Shown: in pieces, positions 1 to 10,171 of the stretch
How the letters are laid out: every line of letters starts with the position of its first letter
Numbering within the stretch: the first letter of the stretch is position 1
Assembly: GCA_037954235.1 (NCBI GenBank)
Contig: JBBMOA010000020.1
Coordinates: forward strand, 24,155,177 to 24,219,176
Length of the DNA stretch: 64,000 nucleotides
DNA from: Aulostomus chinensis
Taxonomy: Eukaryota; Chordata; Actinopteri; Syngnathiformes; Aulostomidae
Direction: 5' to 3'
Program-made: the position numbers and the translations under genes
Notes under the pieces: generated by a model
Databases searched by the model: none
Told to the model about the DNA's origin: nothing
Seen by the model: the letters and a program-made list of their open reading frames with translations, nothing else

Positions 1-63
1 GGAATCCTCAACCGACCACCGAAGAGGTTCTTCAGCTTCCCCAAAGACCCGGCTCGAGTCAAG
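1..63 (+). CDS. e2f6: e2f6 exon 1 (partial): THAP domain, N-terminal part
   Basis: Reading frame 1 gives a THAP-like segment with KRFFSFPKDPARVK at its end, followed by the donor AAG|GTACAG (phase 0). The first zinc-ligand cysteines of the C2CH finger would lie just left of the window. The conserved FFSFPKDP stretch and the join to VWLAALRE in exon 2 identify the THAP fold. Confidence 0.8.
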
Positions 64-3000
64 GTACAGACGGGGACTTAACCAGACCAACACCGCCAGG
101 TGCTGCTGGTTCGGCTCCTAGCTCCTAGCTAGCTGCTACAGTCGTTAGCTGCTAGGGTAGTTAGCTGCTACGGTAGTTAGCTGCCTGCCTGACCGGATGC
201 TAACTAGCTATTGATCAGAGTAAACACAGTTCTGTTATAAAGATGCTAGTATTAATACTGCACGAGTATGTTAGTGTGTACCCGAGCTGCTCGCTGCCGG
301 TGGAGACTCGAGTATTAATACTACTTACTCTGGATAAGTTAGCAAGAAAACATGTAAACACAGTGTAAGTATTGAAGTATTCATGAGTACCAGGATTCAG
401 GAAAAACCTGGAAAAGTCAGGAATATAAAAAGTACAAACGTCCAGAGGTGGAAAATGGATAAACAACGTGAAACTCATGGAAGTTAGTTTAGTTAATACT
501 TGAATATGAAACGAGTGAGAAAACTCATTTTGTGCTAATATTGACTCACCAGTTTCATACTGGTGAGCGGATCAAATGATTACGTCATTAGTTGTAGTTG
601 AACCAAATTAAAGTTGTTGAATTTTGACTTGGATTTCTGTTTGTTTCCTTTGTTAAAAGACGTTCTTCAAAAGGAAGAGTAAACAAGCAGCGTTGTGAGG
701 GCCTGAGCCCTGGCCTGAACCCCAGGGTGTCCTGGTCCCTGGCCTGAATCCCAGGGTGTCCTGGTCCAGGGTGGAGGCCTTGTCGTTGAGGAGTTAGAAG
801 CCTGAGTCTGATCAGAGAGTGAGAGCAGAGCTGAGAGCTGGCCCTTTAAGAACCCCTCCCCCACTGCTCTGTCTTTGATCTGTACTAGAGTGGAGAGCAG
901 AGCTGAGAGCTGGCCCTTTAAGAACCCCTCCCCACTGCTCTGTCTCTGATCTGTGCTAGAGTGAGAGCAGAGCTGAGAGCTGGTCCTTTAAGAACCCCTC
1001 CCCCACTGCTCTGTCTTTGATCTGTACTAGAGTGGAGAGCAGAGCTGAGAGCTGGCCCTTTAAGAACCCCTCCCCCACTGCTCTGTCTTTGATCTGTACT
1101 AGAGTGGAGAGCAGAGCTGAGAGCTGGCCCTTTAAGAACCCCTCCCCACTGCTCTGTCTCTGATCTGTGCTAGAGTGAGAGCAGAGCTGAGAGCTGGCCC
1201 TTTAAGAACCCCTCCCCCACTGCTCTGTCTTTGATCTGTACTAGAGTGGAGAGCAGAGCTGAGAGCTGGCCCTTTAAGAACCCCTCCCCACTGCTCTGTC
1301 TCTGATCTGTGCTAGAGTGAGAGCAGAGCTGAGAGCTGGCCCTTTAAGAACCCCTCCCCCACTGCTCTGTCTCTGATCTGTGCTAGAGTGAGAGCAGAGC
1401 TGAGAGCTGGCCCTTTAAGAACCCCTCCCCACTGCTCTGTCTTTGATCTGTGCTAGAGTGAGAGCAGAGCTGAGAGCTGGCCCTTTAAGAACCCCTCCCC
1501 ACTGCTCTGTCTTTGATCTGTGCTAGAGTGAGAGCAGAGCTGAGAGCTGGCCCTTTAAGAACCCCTCCCCCACTGCTCTGTCTCTGATCTGTGCTAGAGT
1601 GAGAGCAGAGCTGAGAGCTGGCCCTTTAAGAACCCCTCCCCACTGCTCTGTCTTTGATCTGTGCTAGAGTGGAGAGCAGAGCTGAGAGCTGGCCCTTTAA
1701 GAACCCCTCCCCCACTGCTCTGTCTTTGATCTGTGCTAGAGTGAGAGCAGAGCTGAGAGCTGGCCCTTTAAGAACCCCTCCCCCACTGCTCTGTCTCTGA
1801 TCTGTGCTAGAGTGAGAGCAGAGCTGAGAGCTGGCCCTTTAAGAACCCCTCCCCACTGCTCTGTCTCTGATCTGTGCTAGAGAGAGAGCAGAGCTGAGAG
1901 CTGGCCCTTTAAGAACCCCTCCCCACTGCTCTGTCTCTGATCTGTGCTAGAGTGAGAGCAGAGCTGAGAGCTGGCCCTTTAAGAACCCCTCCCCCACTGC
2001 TCTGTCTCTGATCTGTGCTAGAGTGAGAGCAGAGCTGAGAGCTGGCCCTTTAAGAACCCCTCCCCCACTGCTCTGTCTTTGATCTGTGCTAGAGTGAGAG
2101 CAGAGCTGAGAGCTGGCCCTTTAAGAACCCCTCCCCCACTGCTCTGTCTTTGATCTGTGCTAGAGTGAGAGCAGAGCTGAGAGCTGGCCCTTTAAGAACC
2201 CCTCCCCCACTGCTCTGTCTCTGATCTGTGCTAGAGTGAGAGCAGAGGTGAGAGCTGGCCCTTTAAGAACCCCTCCCCCACTGCTCTGTCTCTGATCTGT
2301 GCTAGAGTGAGAGCAGAGCTGAGAGCTGGCCCTTTAAGAACCCCTCCCCCACTGCTCTGTCTCTGATCTGTGCTAGAGTGGAGAGAGAGGAGGAGCACCA
2401 GGACTGGAGTGGGACAAAAGGAAGAAGTCGGCATACGCTGGTCCAGAGGGACACAGAACACCATGTTGTTGGAGGGGTTTTTGTCAGGAATGCAGTGGTG
2501 TGTATTTTGAGGCTGTGGGACATTTAGTCTACAGGTGAGAAGCGAGTGTTTGAGAGTATGTACCATGAGAGCAGACAGGTGCCCCATTGGTTTCCATTGT
2601 AAGGTGAAAAGTGTAAAAAGTGTCTCCCCCACTTTGAGGGCTTATAAAACCCTCGATAAAAACTTTTAATAACTTTGGATCAGCAGAGTTTACAGAGTCA
2701 TGTTTTAAGTTTTGGAAGCGATAGCATGAACGCCCTAGGAGGAGATAACGTTTGTTTGGGGCGCAAAATTGTCCAAAATTGGACATTCGTGTCCAAATTG
2801 TGGACGTCCTGTTAGAGTTAGGTCATGGGTGTGAGTGTACGATTTGTCCGTCTCTATGAGATGAATAAAACGGTGTTGGTCCCATGTCTGTAGGATATTC
2901 CTACAGGCCGTGGTGTGTTTTTGTGTATCTAGGTGGCGCTATTGAGTAGAGTGCGTCTTATTTTTTAATTATCGAATTTTTCGCCGCACCCGATGTGTGT

Positions 3001-5979
3001 ACCAAATTTGGTGAGTTTTCGAGCGTGTTTAGGGGGTCAAATTAACTTTTGAAGTGGCGAGTGGGTGGAGCAAACATGATAGGGTCTGAGCCTGAAGAAC
3101 CTTCAGAGCGGTGCAGGGACCGTGGTTGGTTTGGCGAATCTTTACCTGCGCTTGGGATTAAGAGCAGGACGTGTCAGCACCTGCACATTTGAATCGGCTG
3201 CAGTGAGGCGTCTGTCCTCAGCTGTGAGTTGTGGTATTTTAAATCCTGTCCTCAGGACTCCCTCATCATCACAAACTTCACACGTCCCTGCTCGTGGCTT
3301 CTGTGGTTCTGTCCCTGGGTTCTACTGCAGTTATTTCCCAGGTCCAGGAGGAAAGTTCCGGCAAAGGAAACACATTTGGGATGTTTGACTTGATAATCAC
3401 ATTCATTAGCTGAAGCTTCTGAACTAAACATGGCCGCTGATGTGTTTGATGAACCAGAATCAATATCAGCAAGTATTGATTGGGTACCTTAAGCAGCGGC
3501 GCTATCACCTGTGACTGTGTTCAGGTGTGGCTGGCCGCTCTGAGGGAGACGGACAAGCAGGACTCGGCTGAGCAGCACCTCATCTGTGAGGATCACTTCC
3601 TGCCCGAGGACCTCTCCAGCAGCGGGGTCAACACTGATGCCATTCCCATCATGCCCCCCTACCTGGACGGCCCCCTGGGTGTGATTGGCCCCTGGGGAGC
3701 TGACATGTCTGAGGATGAGGATGCGTGGGCTGCTGGTGGTGAGGAGGAGGAGGAGGAGGAGGAGGAGGAGGATGCTGGTGAAGAGGAAGTTGTTGCTCCT
3801 GTTAATGTGGAACCTTCAGCACCAGAGCCCTCGGAGCAGGTCAGGAGACTCCTCGTCTGCTCTTGTGTTTTTCTCATTGGTCCTGATGAATGTTGTGACA
3901 TCATGTCAGTCAAGAAGACAGAGACCCAGGCTAGTTAGCTTAGCCCAGTGGCTGGTAGTAGGTGGGAAGTGTTAGCATCAGCTAGCTCAGGTCCAGGATG
4001 CTAGTTAGCCTAGCCCAATGGCTGGAAGTGGGTGGGAAGTTATACCCAAGTTCCAATGGACCTTTGGAGGTGCTGCGTCAAATCACTGCTCCCAGTCAGG
4101 AAAGTAGTTCTGGCTACGTGTCTGATTCTACCACTACAACGTCTCCTCGTTTGATAGTTTGGACCGATAATCACAAACCGATGGTAACAGTTTGAGTTCT
4201 TACTCTCTCTGATCTCAGTCTTAACGTTCTCCTTTCCCGCTTTCTGGTTTCCAGGATCCAGGAGAACCAAGTCCCACTGAGACCAAGATGACGAGGTGAA
4301 AATCCTCCTGCTGCGGGTTTACATGAAGATCTCTCTGATTTGGTTTCATTTCTTCTTTCTTCACTGTATCCAGATATCTTCCTGCTGTGCTTAGTTAAAA
4401 CCCAGAAAAGAACCAAGTACGTTGGTAGTTGGATTCATTGGTTCGGCCCCGTGTCACTGGTTCAAATCTGCTCCAAGTTTTTGAAGTGCATGCAGACCTG
4501 AGTGATGTTGCAGTTGTGTGAGCAGAGCAGCACCGCGAGTTCTTACAGGTCTGCGTCAACTTGAGGGTTCTTGTCAACTTTGACTGAAAGATTTTTTTTT
4601 TGTGTTTGTCTCTTCAGTGCCAACCTCCATCAGAGGGAACCGATCCTGAAAGTGGGCGGCGCCAGAAGAGGTGTGAGCCGTCGCCTGTCACTGAATGTTT
4701 ACGTTTTCATCAGAAGCTGAACAGGATCTGCTTGTCCCAGTGTCACGGATGCAGCAGCTGTTGGCCCGAATGAGACGCTGAACACAATGATGATGATGTC
4801 AGCGTCAGCCAGTTCATGTGTCAGATCTGAACCGTTAGTCCTGAGGCGCCCTGGCGTTCGCCATCTTGATGAATCGCTCCTCCGTCCGTCGGTCTTCGGC
4901 TGCCTTCGGTCTCCAGGAGTGTTGGATGCTTGATGTCAGGCTTGTCTCAGAAGTCATCGACCAAATTAAGCAGAATCGATCCAGAGGGCCTGAGCGTCCC
5001 GCCACAAGGCTGTTGCTGTCGCCGCGGGTAGACTTGTCGTGACCAGCCTGACATCAGTGATATGATCTACAGAATGCTGGGGGCGGAGTTGTTTAGCGTG
5101 ATTAGAAAGGGCCTCGTTCCCGTGATGACGGGTGGAATGAAGCTTCCCAGCTGAATCTTCTGTGTCTCACTAACTTGTCGTACTCAGACTTGTCACTGGG
5201 GCTGCTGACGCGGCGTTTCCTGGAGCTCCTGCTGGTGGAACCGGACCGGTCGCTGGAGCTGGGCCAAGCGACCACAAGCTTGCAGACCAGCCGGCGGCGA
5301 CTTTATGACATCACCAACATCCTGGAAAGCATCAGTCTTGTAGAGCGGACGGCCAACAGGGTCAAGTGGATGTAAGTGGACGTGGGTTTGAAGACGGAAT
5401 AGAATAAAATAGTCAAAGATGTCAAAAAGGTCAGGAGGGTTATTCACTTCCTGTTCCACTGACACTGCTCTCTGAATGGCCAGAGGAACGCGTCCCATCT
5501 CCAGCTTCCTGTGGAAGAGCAAGGACAAGTTCCAGAGGGAGCTGGAGAACCTGAAGCTGGTGGAGAGCACTCTGGATGGCCTCATCAAGAGCTGCGCCCA
5601 GCAACTCTTCGACATGACAGACGACCTCGAAAACTCCACATATCCTTTCACGCCAGGCTGAGGTCAAAGGCCGGCAGCATCAAAGCAGCACAGAGGCCAG
5701 CTGACTGTTAGTTAGCTTAGCACAATGAGTGGTAGCACTAACATGATAGATGTTGGCGTTACGCATTCGCACACGTGTCAGCAGGTTTTCTTTAATGCCT
5801 CCTGTACGTCTGCCTACGTGACCCACCAGGACGTCCGGCGCCTCGCAGCCTTCCAGGAGCAGACGCTCATCGTGGTCAAAGCTCCAGAGGAGACCAAGCT
5901 GGAGGTCCCGGCACCCACAGAGGTACACCCCCGACCAGGCCCAACCACCTGCTCCAGACACCATCATGGGGTTGTCCTT

Positions 5980-6035
<56 letters not shown>

Positions 6036-6527
6036 GACAGTATCCAGATCCATCTGAAGGGGGAAAGGGGTCCCATCATGGTCCTGACCTGTGACATAGA
6101 GACGGCTGGAGAGAAGAGCAGCTGCTTCGTGACGCTGGAGGAGAGTCGGATCAGGACGAGCACCTTGAAGACAGGTAAATTCTCACGTGTCCAGGTGGGC
6201 GGTCCTGAGAGGAGTGTTTGTAAACGCTTAGTCACCTTCCTCTGACAAGTTAACACTGATGTCATCACCAAGCAGTACTTTGTGTTGAAATACTGCTGTC
6301 CAGGCAAGAACACACAACTGCAGTATAACACACTTGTTTACACAAGTCTCCAGTCTGGAAATGGGACGTCCCAAACGTCCCGGGTGCTGAGTGTGAGGTT
6401 CTAACATGAGAGTTCCTGAGATGTTCTCCATCCGTCCTGTGTCTTCTGTTTAGGACGAGCTGCTACCAATCAGCCACTAGGAGGCGCCACCTGCCCTCAG
6501 CATTCAGACACCGTCCTGGAGAAATGA
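1..6527 (+). CDS. e2f6: E2F6 transcription factor with N-terminal THAP domain (5' partial)
   Basis: Transcriptional repressor of the E2F family, expected to act in the nucleus with a DP partner at E2F sites. Exons: 1-63, 3525-3839, 4255-4295, 4618-4670, 5188-5371, 5484-5639, 5808-5922, 6036-6174 and 6454-6527. The phases agree at every junction and give 379 residues plus TGA; the first THAP residues lie left of the window. Visible order: THAP domain (about 1-75), acidic Glu run (about 90-110), winged-helix DNA-binding domain (about 147-219, with RRRLYDITN at 193-201), dimerization/marked-box region (about 225-330) and a short tail. As in known E2F6 there is no room for a pocket-protein-binding transactivation domain. 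Family knowledge: human E2F6 lacks THAP, while the zebrafish orthologue is reported to carry one. Assignment to E2F6 rather than E2F1-5 rests on the short C-terminus, the THAP domain and collinearity with human E2F6 from the LKV motif to the marked box. Confidence 0.9.
816..2385 (+). repeat. 71-bp minisatellite, about 22 units
   Basis: Tandem units of 70-72 bp, each carrying GAGAGCAGAGCTGAGAGCTG, then CCCTTTAAGAACCCCTCCC and a CTGCTCTGTCT stretch. The CCCTTTAAG core occurs 22 times. Units differ mainly by one C in the C-run (CCCC versus CCCCC) and by TTTGATCTG versus TCTGATCTG. The array lies wholly within e2f6 intron 1 and is probably length-polymorphic. Confidence 0.95.
2640..3110. mobile_element. 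Dispersed-repeat-like block, unclassified
   Basis: AT-rich stretch with phrases I associate with common teleost interspersed repeats, such as ACTTTGGATCAGCAGAG near 2670 and CCAAATTTGGTGAGTTTT near 3003. No coding capacity or terminal repeats were found, so the class and exact limits are unknown. It lies inside e2f6 intron 1. Confidence 0.35.
3525..3839 (+). CDS. e2f6: e2f6 exon 2: THAP C-terminal part and acidic linker
   Basis: 105 codons between acceptor GTGTTCAG and donor CAG|GTCAGG, phase 0 at both ends. It starts VWLAALRE and contains the THAP Cys-x2-His pair in ICEDHF and a DAIPIM segment in the place of the family AVPTIF box. A run of GAG codons then gives a Glu-rich acidic linker before the E2F part. 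Confidence 0.88.
3742..3771 (+). repeat. e2f6: (GAG)n trinucleotide repeat coding poly-Glu
   Basis: An in-frame GAG tract inside e2f6 exon 2 codes for ten consecutive glutamates in the acidic linker between the THAP and E2F domains. Length changes here would alter only the acidic run. Confidence 0.85.
3926..4044 (+). repeat. Two units of the 67-bp TAGTTAGC repeat family
   Basis: About two units related to the arrays at 10172-10540 (opposite orientation) and 33050-33385 (same orientation). They share CTAGTTAGCTTAGCCCA and CAGCTAGCTCAGGTCCAG. The stretch sits in e2f6 intron 2. The phrase CAAGTTCCAATGGA after the repeat recurs after the array at 33.48 kb, which suggests a larger dispersed unit. 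Confidence 0.85.
4255..4295 (+). CDS. e2f6: e2f6 exon 3 (41-bp micro-exon)
   Basis: Flanked by acceptor TTTCCAG and donor GAG|GTGAAA. It codes DPGEPSPTETKMT plus two bases of a Ser codon. There is little family conservation to lean on. Support comes from phase: exon 2 ends in phase 0 and exon 4 needs two preceding bases, so a 3n+2 exon is required here and 41 bp fits. Confidence 0.6.
4618..4670 (+). CDS. e2f6: e2f6 exon 4: lead-in to the DNA-binding domain
   Basis: Acceptor CTCTTCAG, donor AGAG|GTGTGAG. It codes a segment ending in ILKVGGARR, matching the LKV motif before the winged helix in human E2F6. It enters in phase 2 and leaves in phase 1, consistent with both neighbours. Confidence 0.75.
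5188..5371 (+). CDS. e2f6: e2f6 exon 5: E2F winged-helix DNA-binding domain
   Basis: Acceptor TACTCAG, donor GAT|GTAAGT. It codes DLSLGLLTRRFLELL through RRRLYDITNILESISLVE to VKW(I). The RRxYDI segment is the E2F/DP DNA-recognition helix signature and is intact. This is the most strongly diagnostic exon of the gene. Confidence 0.93.
5484..5639 (+). CDS. e2f6: e2f6 exon 6: dimerization region
   Basis: Acceptor GGCCAG. The product runs from IGTRPIS through QRELENLKLVESTLDGLIKS to CAQQLFDMTDDLENS, matching the E2F coiled-coil dimerization segment. Continuing past 5639 meets a TGA at once. The exon end is therefore placed before ATATCCTTTC, a U12-type AT-AC donor. Confidence 0.88.
5640..5807 (+). 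other. e2f6: e2f6 intron 6: U12-type AT-AC intron (168 bp)
   Basis: The intron begins ATATCCTTTC, the canonical minor-spliceosome AT-AC donor, and ends CTCCTGTAC. TTCTTTAAT lies about a dozen bases before the AC and fits the U12 branch consensus (TTCCTTAAC-like). Splicing here joins DDLENST to SAYVTHQD with the same spacing as DDKENER-LAYVTYQD in human E2F6. The intron also holds a fragment of the 67-bp repeat family (about 5707-5745). Confidence 0.85.
5808..5922 (+). CDS. e2f6: e2f6 exon 7: marked-box, first half
   Basis: Codes SAYVTHQDVRRLAAFQEQ and then TLIVVKAPEETKLEVPAPTE, matching the E2F marked-box core. It follows the AC acceptor of the U12 intron and ends with a standard donor GAG|GTACAC (phase 0). 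Confidence 0.9.
5982..6033 (+). repeat. e2f6: (TG)n microsatellite abutting a 3' splice site
   Basis: About 26 TG dinucleotides fill the 3' end of e2f6 intron 7 (5923-6035) and run directly into the TAG acceptor at 6033-6035. No separate polypyrimidine tract is visible between repeat and acceptor. Confidence 0.95.
6036..6174 (+). CDS. e2f6: e2f6 exon 8: marked-box, second half
   Basis: Codes DSIQIHLKGERGPIMVLTCD and a charged tail, matching the DSITVHI-type end of the E2F marked box. Acceptor TGTAG follows the TG repeat; donor ACAG|GTAAAT leaves in phase 1. Confidence 0.88.
6454..6527 (+). CDS. e2f6: e2f6 terminal coding exon 9
   Basis: Acceptor CTGTTTAG. It adds 24 residues (GRAATNQPLGG, then a tail ending DTVLEK) and the TGA at 6525-6527. 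The tail is low in conservation, as in other E2F6 proteins. There is no Rb-binding motif. Confidence 0.75.
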
Positions 6528-6970
6528 CATCAGCAGATGGTCTCCAGGTATCAAACATACGGGACTCAGACACAACAGCAGCTGGTGGAACACAGATGTG
6601 AGCTCACATTGAGACTGAAATCACGACTGGACGTCGGCGCTGCTAACGGATCCATTTTCACTGTTTTAAATGAAAGTGGATCCCCTCAGCGCGCCGGGCC
6701 CTCCGGGGGAGGAGCTGTGAGAATGATGTCACGCTGGTCGGTCAGTCGGGATGCTGCTGAGTCATTTTTGTACAGGATCAAGGTGTAGATGCCTCTACAC
6801 CACGGGGACGTGCAGCGCTAGATGACATCATCACGTAGCAGCAGAATCTTTTTCTCTGTTTTTGACGCTTGTGTTTTGGATATTAAATGTTTTCATCTTA
6901 GTTTGTCATTTCTCTCAGAGAAAACACCTCAACGATGCTGTACTCAATAAAGTTAAAATGAGGTCATTCA
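6528..6970 (+). other. e2f6: e2f6 3' UTR (probable)
   Basis: Sequence from the stop codon to just past the first AATAAA. No open frame of interest. The length of about 440 bases is inferred from the poly(A) signal only. Confidence 0.6.
6946..6951 (+). terminator. e2f6: Poly(A) signal AATAAA for e2f6
   Basis: First canonical AATAAA downstream of the e2f6 stop, in the context CTCAATAAAGTTAAAA. Cleavage is expected some 10-30 bases further on. Confidence 0.7.
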
Positions 6971-7582
6971 TTTCCTGTCATCGTCTGCTGATAGCAGGAC
7001 GCCATCTTGGACTAAACCAAGCCCTGTCCAGTCGTCGCACGCTTCCCGCCTTCTGAGGAGACGTCTACGTCCCTCTGGCGGTTTCTCTCGTCTGCATTCT
7101 TCCTGTTTATGAGGGAGTCTGGAACACGTCATGACGGCGCCGTCGCTGCCGGCTCCTGATCACCACCACCACGCTGAGTGGGACAAGGAAACGGCACCGA
7201 CATGGAGCCTTCACACGTCAATCAGGAATCCGTAATAAAAGATCTGGGAATCGTGCAGTACTTGAGTGTAGAACCCCCGAGGCCCCCGGCTGAAGCTGCC
7301 CTCTAGTGGCCTGGCAGGTGAGATGCCAACACTGGACAGCTGTGCTGGTGTGTGACCAAAGTGAGGGAAAACAAACGAATGAACCAAAATCCAAGACTGC
7401 AGCGAGCACCAGTTTAGAAGTTAAATGAATGAAAAGCAACAACAGAGCAGCAGAATGGTGGTGTGAATTCGTTGGAAATGGAATGTGTTGACCAATGCGA
7501 CGACTACTTCCTGCCATGTGGTGACATCACAAAACCTGCTGGACTGTCTTGCGGTCTATTCATCTGTTAGTCTGAATTCTTG

Positions 7583-7625
7583 CTTGTGTTGTACGTCGCT
7601 TTGGACAAAAGCGTCTGCTAAATTA
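7583..7625 (+). mobile_element. SINE 3'-tail fragment
   Basis: Carries CGCTTTGGACAAAAGCGTC followed by TGCTAAAT, a phrase typical of 3' tails of teleost SINEs (V-SINE/HE1 type, from memory). Only the tail is recognisable; the tRNA-derived head was not found upstream. Confidence 0.55.
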
Positions 7626-7870
7626 AATTGTAGAATTTATCGCAATTGTACTCAGCGGGAAGCTGATGGAACGTCAGTCTTGCGGGACCATTGGTACAAT
7701 AACATATCTGTTCACCGTGTGGATTATCTGGCGTGCTCGCGCTTGGCCGCACAGGCAAGTTGGCAGCAACCATGACGCGTGCTGGTGGTTGACATGTTGC
7801 ATCGCAGCATGGCTCCCTGAAACAGCAGAGGTTGCTTGACGCTGATGACGCCAGCAAGGACTATGAATAT

Positions 7871-7953
7871 CTCTCGCTCGCTCGCTCTCTCACTCTCTCT
7901 CTCACACACACACACACTCACACACTCACACACACACACACACACACACACAC
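7871..7953 (+). repeat. CT/CA compound microsatellite
   Basis: CTCT/CGCT repeats pass directly into CACA repeats with occasional CT interruptions. Open frames crossing it are low-complexity artefacts. Confidence 0.9.
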
Positions 7954-8109
7954 GGGTAGAGAGGAGTCCACTCTGCGTGTCATGGATCACAAACACCAGG
8001 AGCCTCCACTTTATTTCCTCTCTGGTCCTCATCTGCTCTTCTACCTGGACTCATCCAGAGTGCAAACAGAACTGTCCCCTCGCTACCTCTCACCTCCACG
8101 TGTGTGTGT

Positions 8110-8189
8110 CCCAGTTCACTGTGGTATTATGGTCCCAGTTCACTGTGGTATTATGGTCCCAGTTCACTGTGGTATTATGGTCCCAGTTG
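8110..8189 (+). repeat. 24-bp direct triplication
   Basis: Three perfect head-to-tail copies of a 24-bp unit starting CCCAGTTCACTGTGG and ending TATTATGGT, followed by the first eight bases of a fourth. Perfect identity suggests a recent slippage or duplication. Confidence 0.95.
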
Positions 8190-10171
8190 CAGTCACAGTT
8201 CATCCATCCGTCAGTGTCCTACATGAGTGCTTTATGTGTTACCGTAATACTGCAGTACTGTGTTGTATTTGTGAGTGGAGTTGAGTTCTGGCCGTCTACC
8301 GTCTTCCAGCTTGGCTGTGATGAACCGTCTGGCCAGGGAGACGCTGCCAAGCGCCGCCTGGAGGACGTCCAGACGGAGAGAATCCCCAGGGACTGCGTCA
8401 TTAAAGCCCCCGTGAACAAGCACCTCAGCTCAGGTAACCCCGGCCGCTTGGCCCGCCAGTCCCTCGCCTCGTGGATTTTGTTGTGTCAGGATGTGTGGGG
8501 GCGGACACACAAGCGGCGTATGCGTTCAGCATCAGGAGGTTGTTTTCTCACTCCTCGCCACTTTGTGACTGTACAGTCCGACATCACTAAAATCCACCTT
8601 AGTTGGCACTGACGAACCCAAGAGAGGAGAACTTGAGAACCCTCCCTGTTGGCCGGTCAGACGGCTGCTGTGGTGGTGCTTCTGGTTCCGTGTTCAGCTG
8701 CTTCATCTGCTCACCGTGCCCCGTGGGGGGAGCTGAGTAGTAAAGGACTCTGGTTGGGTCCGGGCCCACGCCGTACGGAGACCGCCTTGTTTGTAAGGTC
8801 TTGGTCCACAGCTGAGTAGGAACGTTGGATTCAACCGAACTAAAGAACGAGGTGTCACAACGCCCTGAAATCCTGCTGCGTTCAATGTGGAGTGTCAGAA
8901 TTTTCTGTTTGGTCTGAAGCACAAAAGCAGGTGTGAACCGAGTCGGTCCAGATGAAGTTTCAGTGTCAGCACAGTTGGCCTGGTGGCTGGTTTGAGCAAC
9001 TGCAGCCAGCAGAGGCAGCCGTCGTCACCCCAGAGTAGAAAACAAGTGTGGGGTCAGCGCACCGCCGCAAACATGACAGGAAGTTCTGGTAAAAAGGCAT
9101 AAACAAGCTTCACATCTGGACCCGATTCACAGAGACCGAAGAGACTCTGATGATTCACAAGTCACACCTGCTTTTCACGCAAGAGCTGAAGTTTTCTTTC
9201 AAAACGGTTCAGTCAGCAGTTTCCAGGCTGTCGGACGCCAACTGCTACCTGGAAGTCGTCGGCTGCTGATCTGATGAGTGGTGCTTCTAATTTGAAGGTG
9301 TGGCTTGATGGCGTTTAGCTGAACCCGGCGTCACTGTGACTCAGGCTGCCTCGTGGGCTCCGAGCGTTTTGATCCTCTTCCAGGAAACAGAAGGAAAACA
9401 ACATTTCTCATTTCTTCCAAATGACCACATTTCCTTGAGCTGGGCGCAGGAGCACGGTTGGCCAACGGGGGGCAGTGTGGAGCCGCGGCCGCATCTGTCC
9501 CAAGATCACCATTCCCTTCACCTCATCTGTTTGTTTTCTCCTCTTCTGATTCTTTTTCTTCCAAAACAAACAATGATTGTTCGCTGTTTTCCAGGCTGTG
9601 GACTTAAACCTCCACCTCTTGGAGATAAATATCCTTTTCTCTTCTCTTCTTCATTTCATCTCCTCCTCTTTGTTTGAACTTGGACGCAACTGTTCTTCGT
9701 CTCCTGTCCTAGAGGAGGAATCTCATCCCTTCATGGTTTCATCTCATCTCTCTCTCTTCCATATGTGGATGGAAACAGTAAAAGCTGTGACATGAGGACT
9801 GCAGCGCCAGATATTTTCATAAATGAATAATAATTGTACTTATTTACGCTTCACGCTTGATGGAGGAGGACAAGAGGGCAGCGACCGGCATGAGGACCGA
9901 ATTATTAACAGTTCACCAACAATGCAGCACGATCCGGGTGGAGCTGATGAACGGTTTCAGGCACGTAGTCAAGTTTAATTGCTGTTTTGAAATTCATCCG
10001 TTGCCTAACTTGTAACCATGGCAACCCCAGAGAGCACAGCTGTCAAACCTTTAGGGTGGTTATCAACTTGATAAACTCACATCTGAGAAGGGAAACACAC
10101 CAACGGCTCATTTTTAAAATATCTTTGTTAAAGTTGAATTAAAACAAAATTTAGCCTCTCCTACCACTCCT

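Larger units (their letters stand above)
64..3524 (+). other. e2f6: e2f6 intron 1 (3461 bp)
   Basis: GT-AG intron (GTACAG ... GTGTTCAG) between the two THAP-coding exons. It is the longest e2f6 intron. It holds short TAGCTGC-type repeats near 118-185, a 22-unit 71-bp minisatellite (816-2385) and a dispersed-repeat-like block at about 2640-3110. No exon is recognisable inside it; the open frame at 3122-3388 has no family resemblance. Confidence 0.75.

Noticed and set aside
3122..3388. 88-codon frame in e2f6 intron 1 containing a GILNP stretch like exon 1
   Set aside because: The resemblance is only a few residues; the exon 1 to exon 2 join already restores the THAP domain without it.
5640..5660. 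GC-AG splice donor at CGCCAG|GCTGAG for e2f6 exon 6
   Set aside because: It would add extra residues and give poorer alignment; the AT-AC sites match the consensus and the family spacing exactly.
7836..8612. 258-codon plus-strand frame
   Set aside because: Crosses a CT/CA microsatellite and a 24-bp triplication; no recognisable protein sequence.
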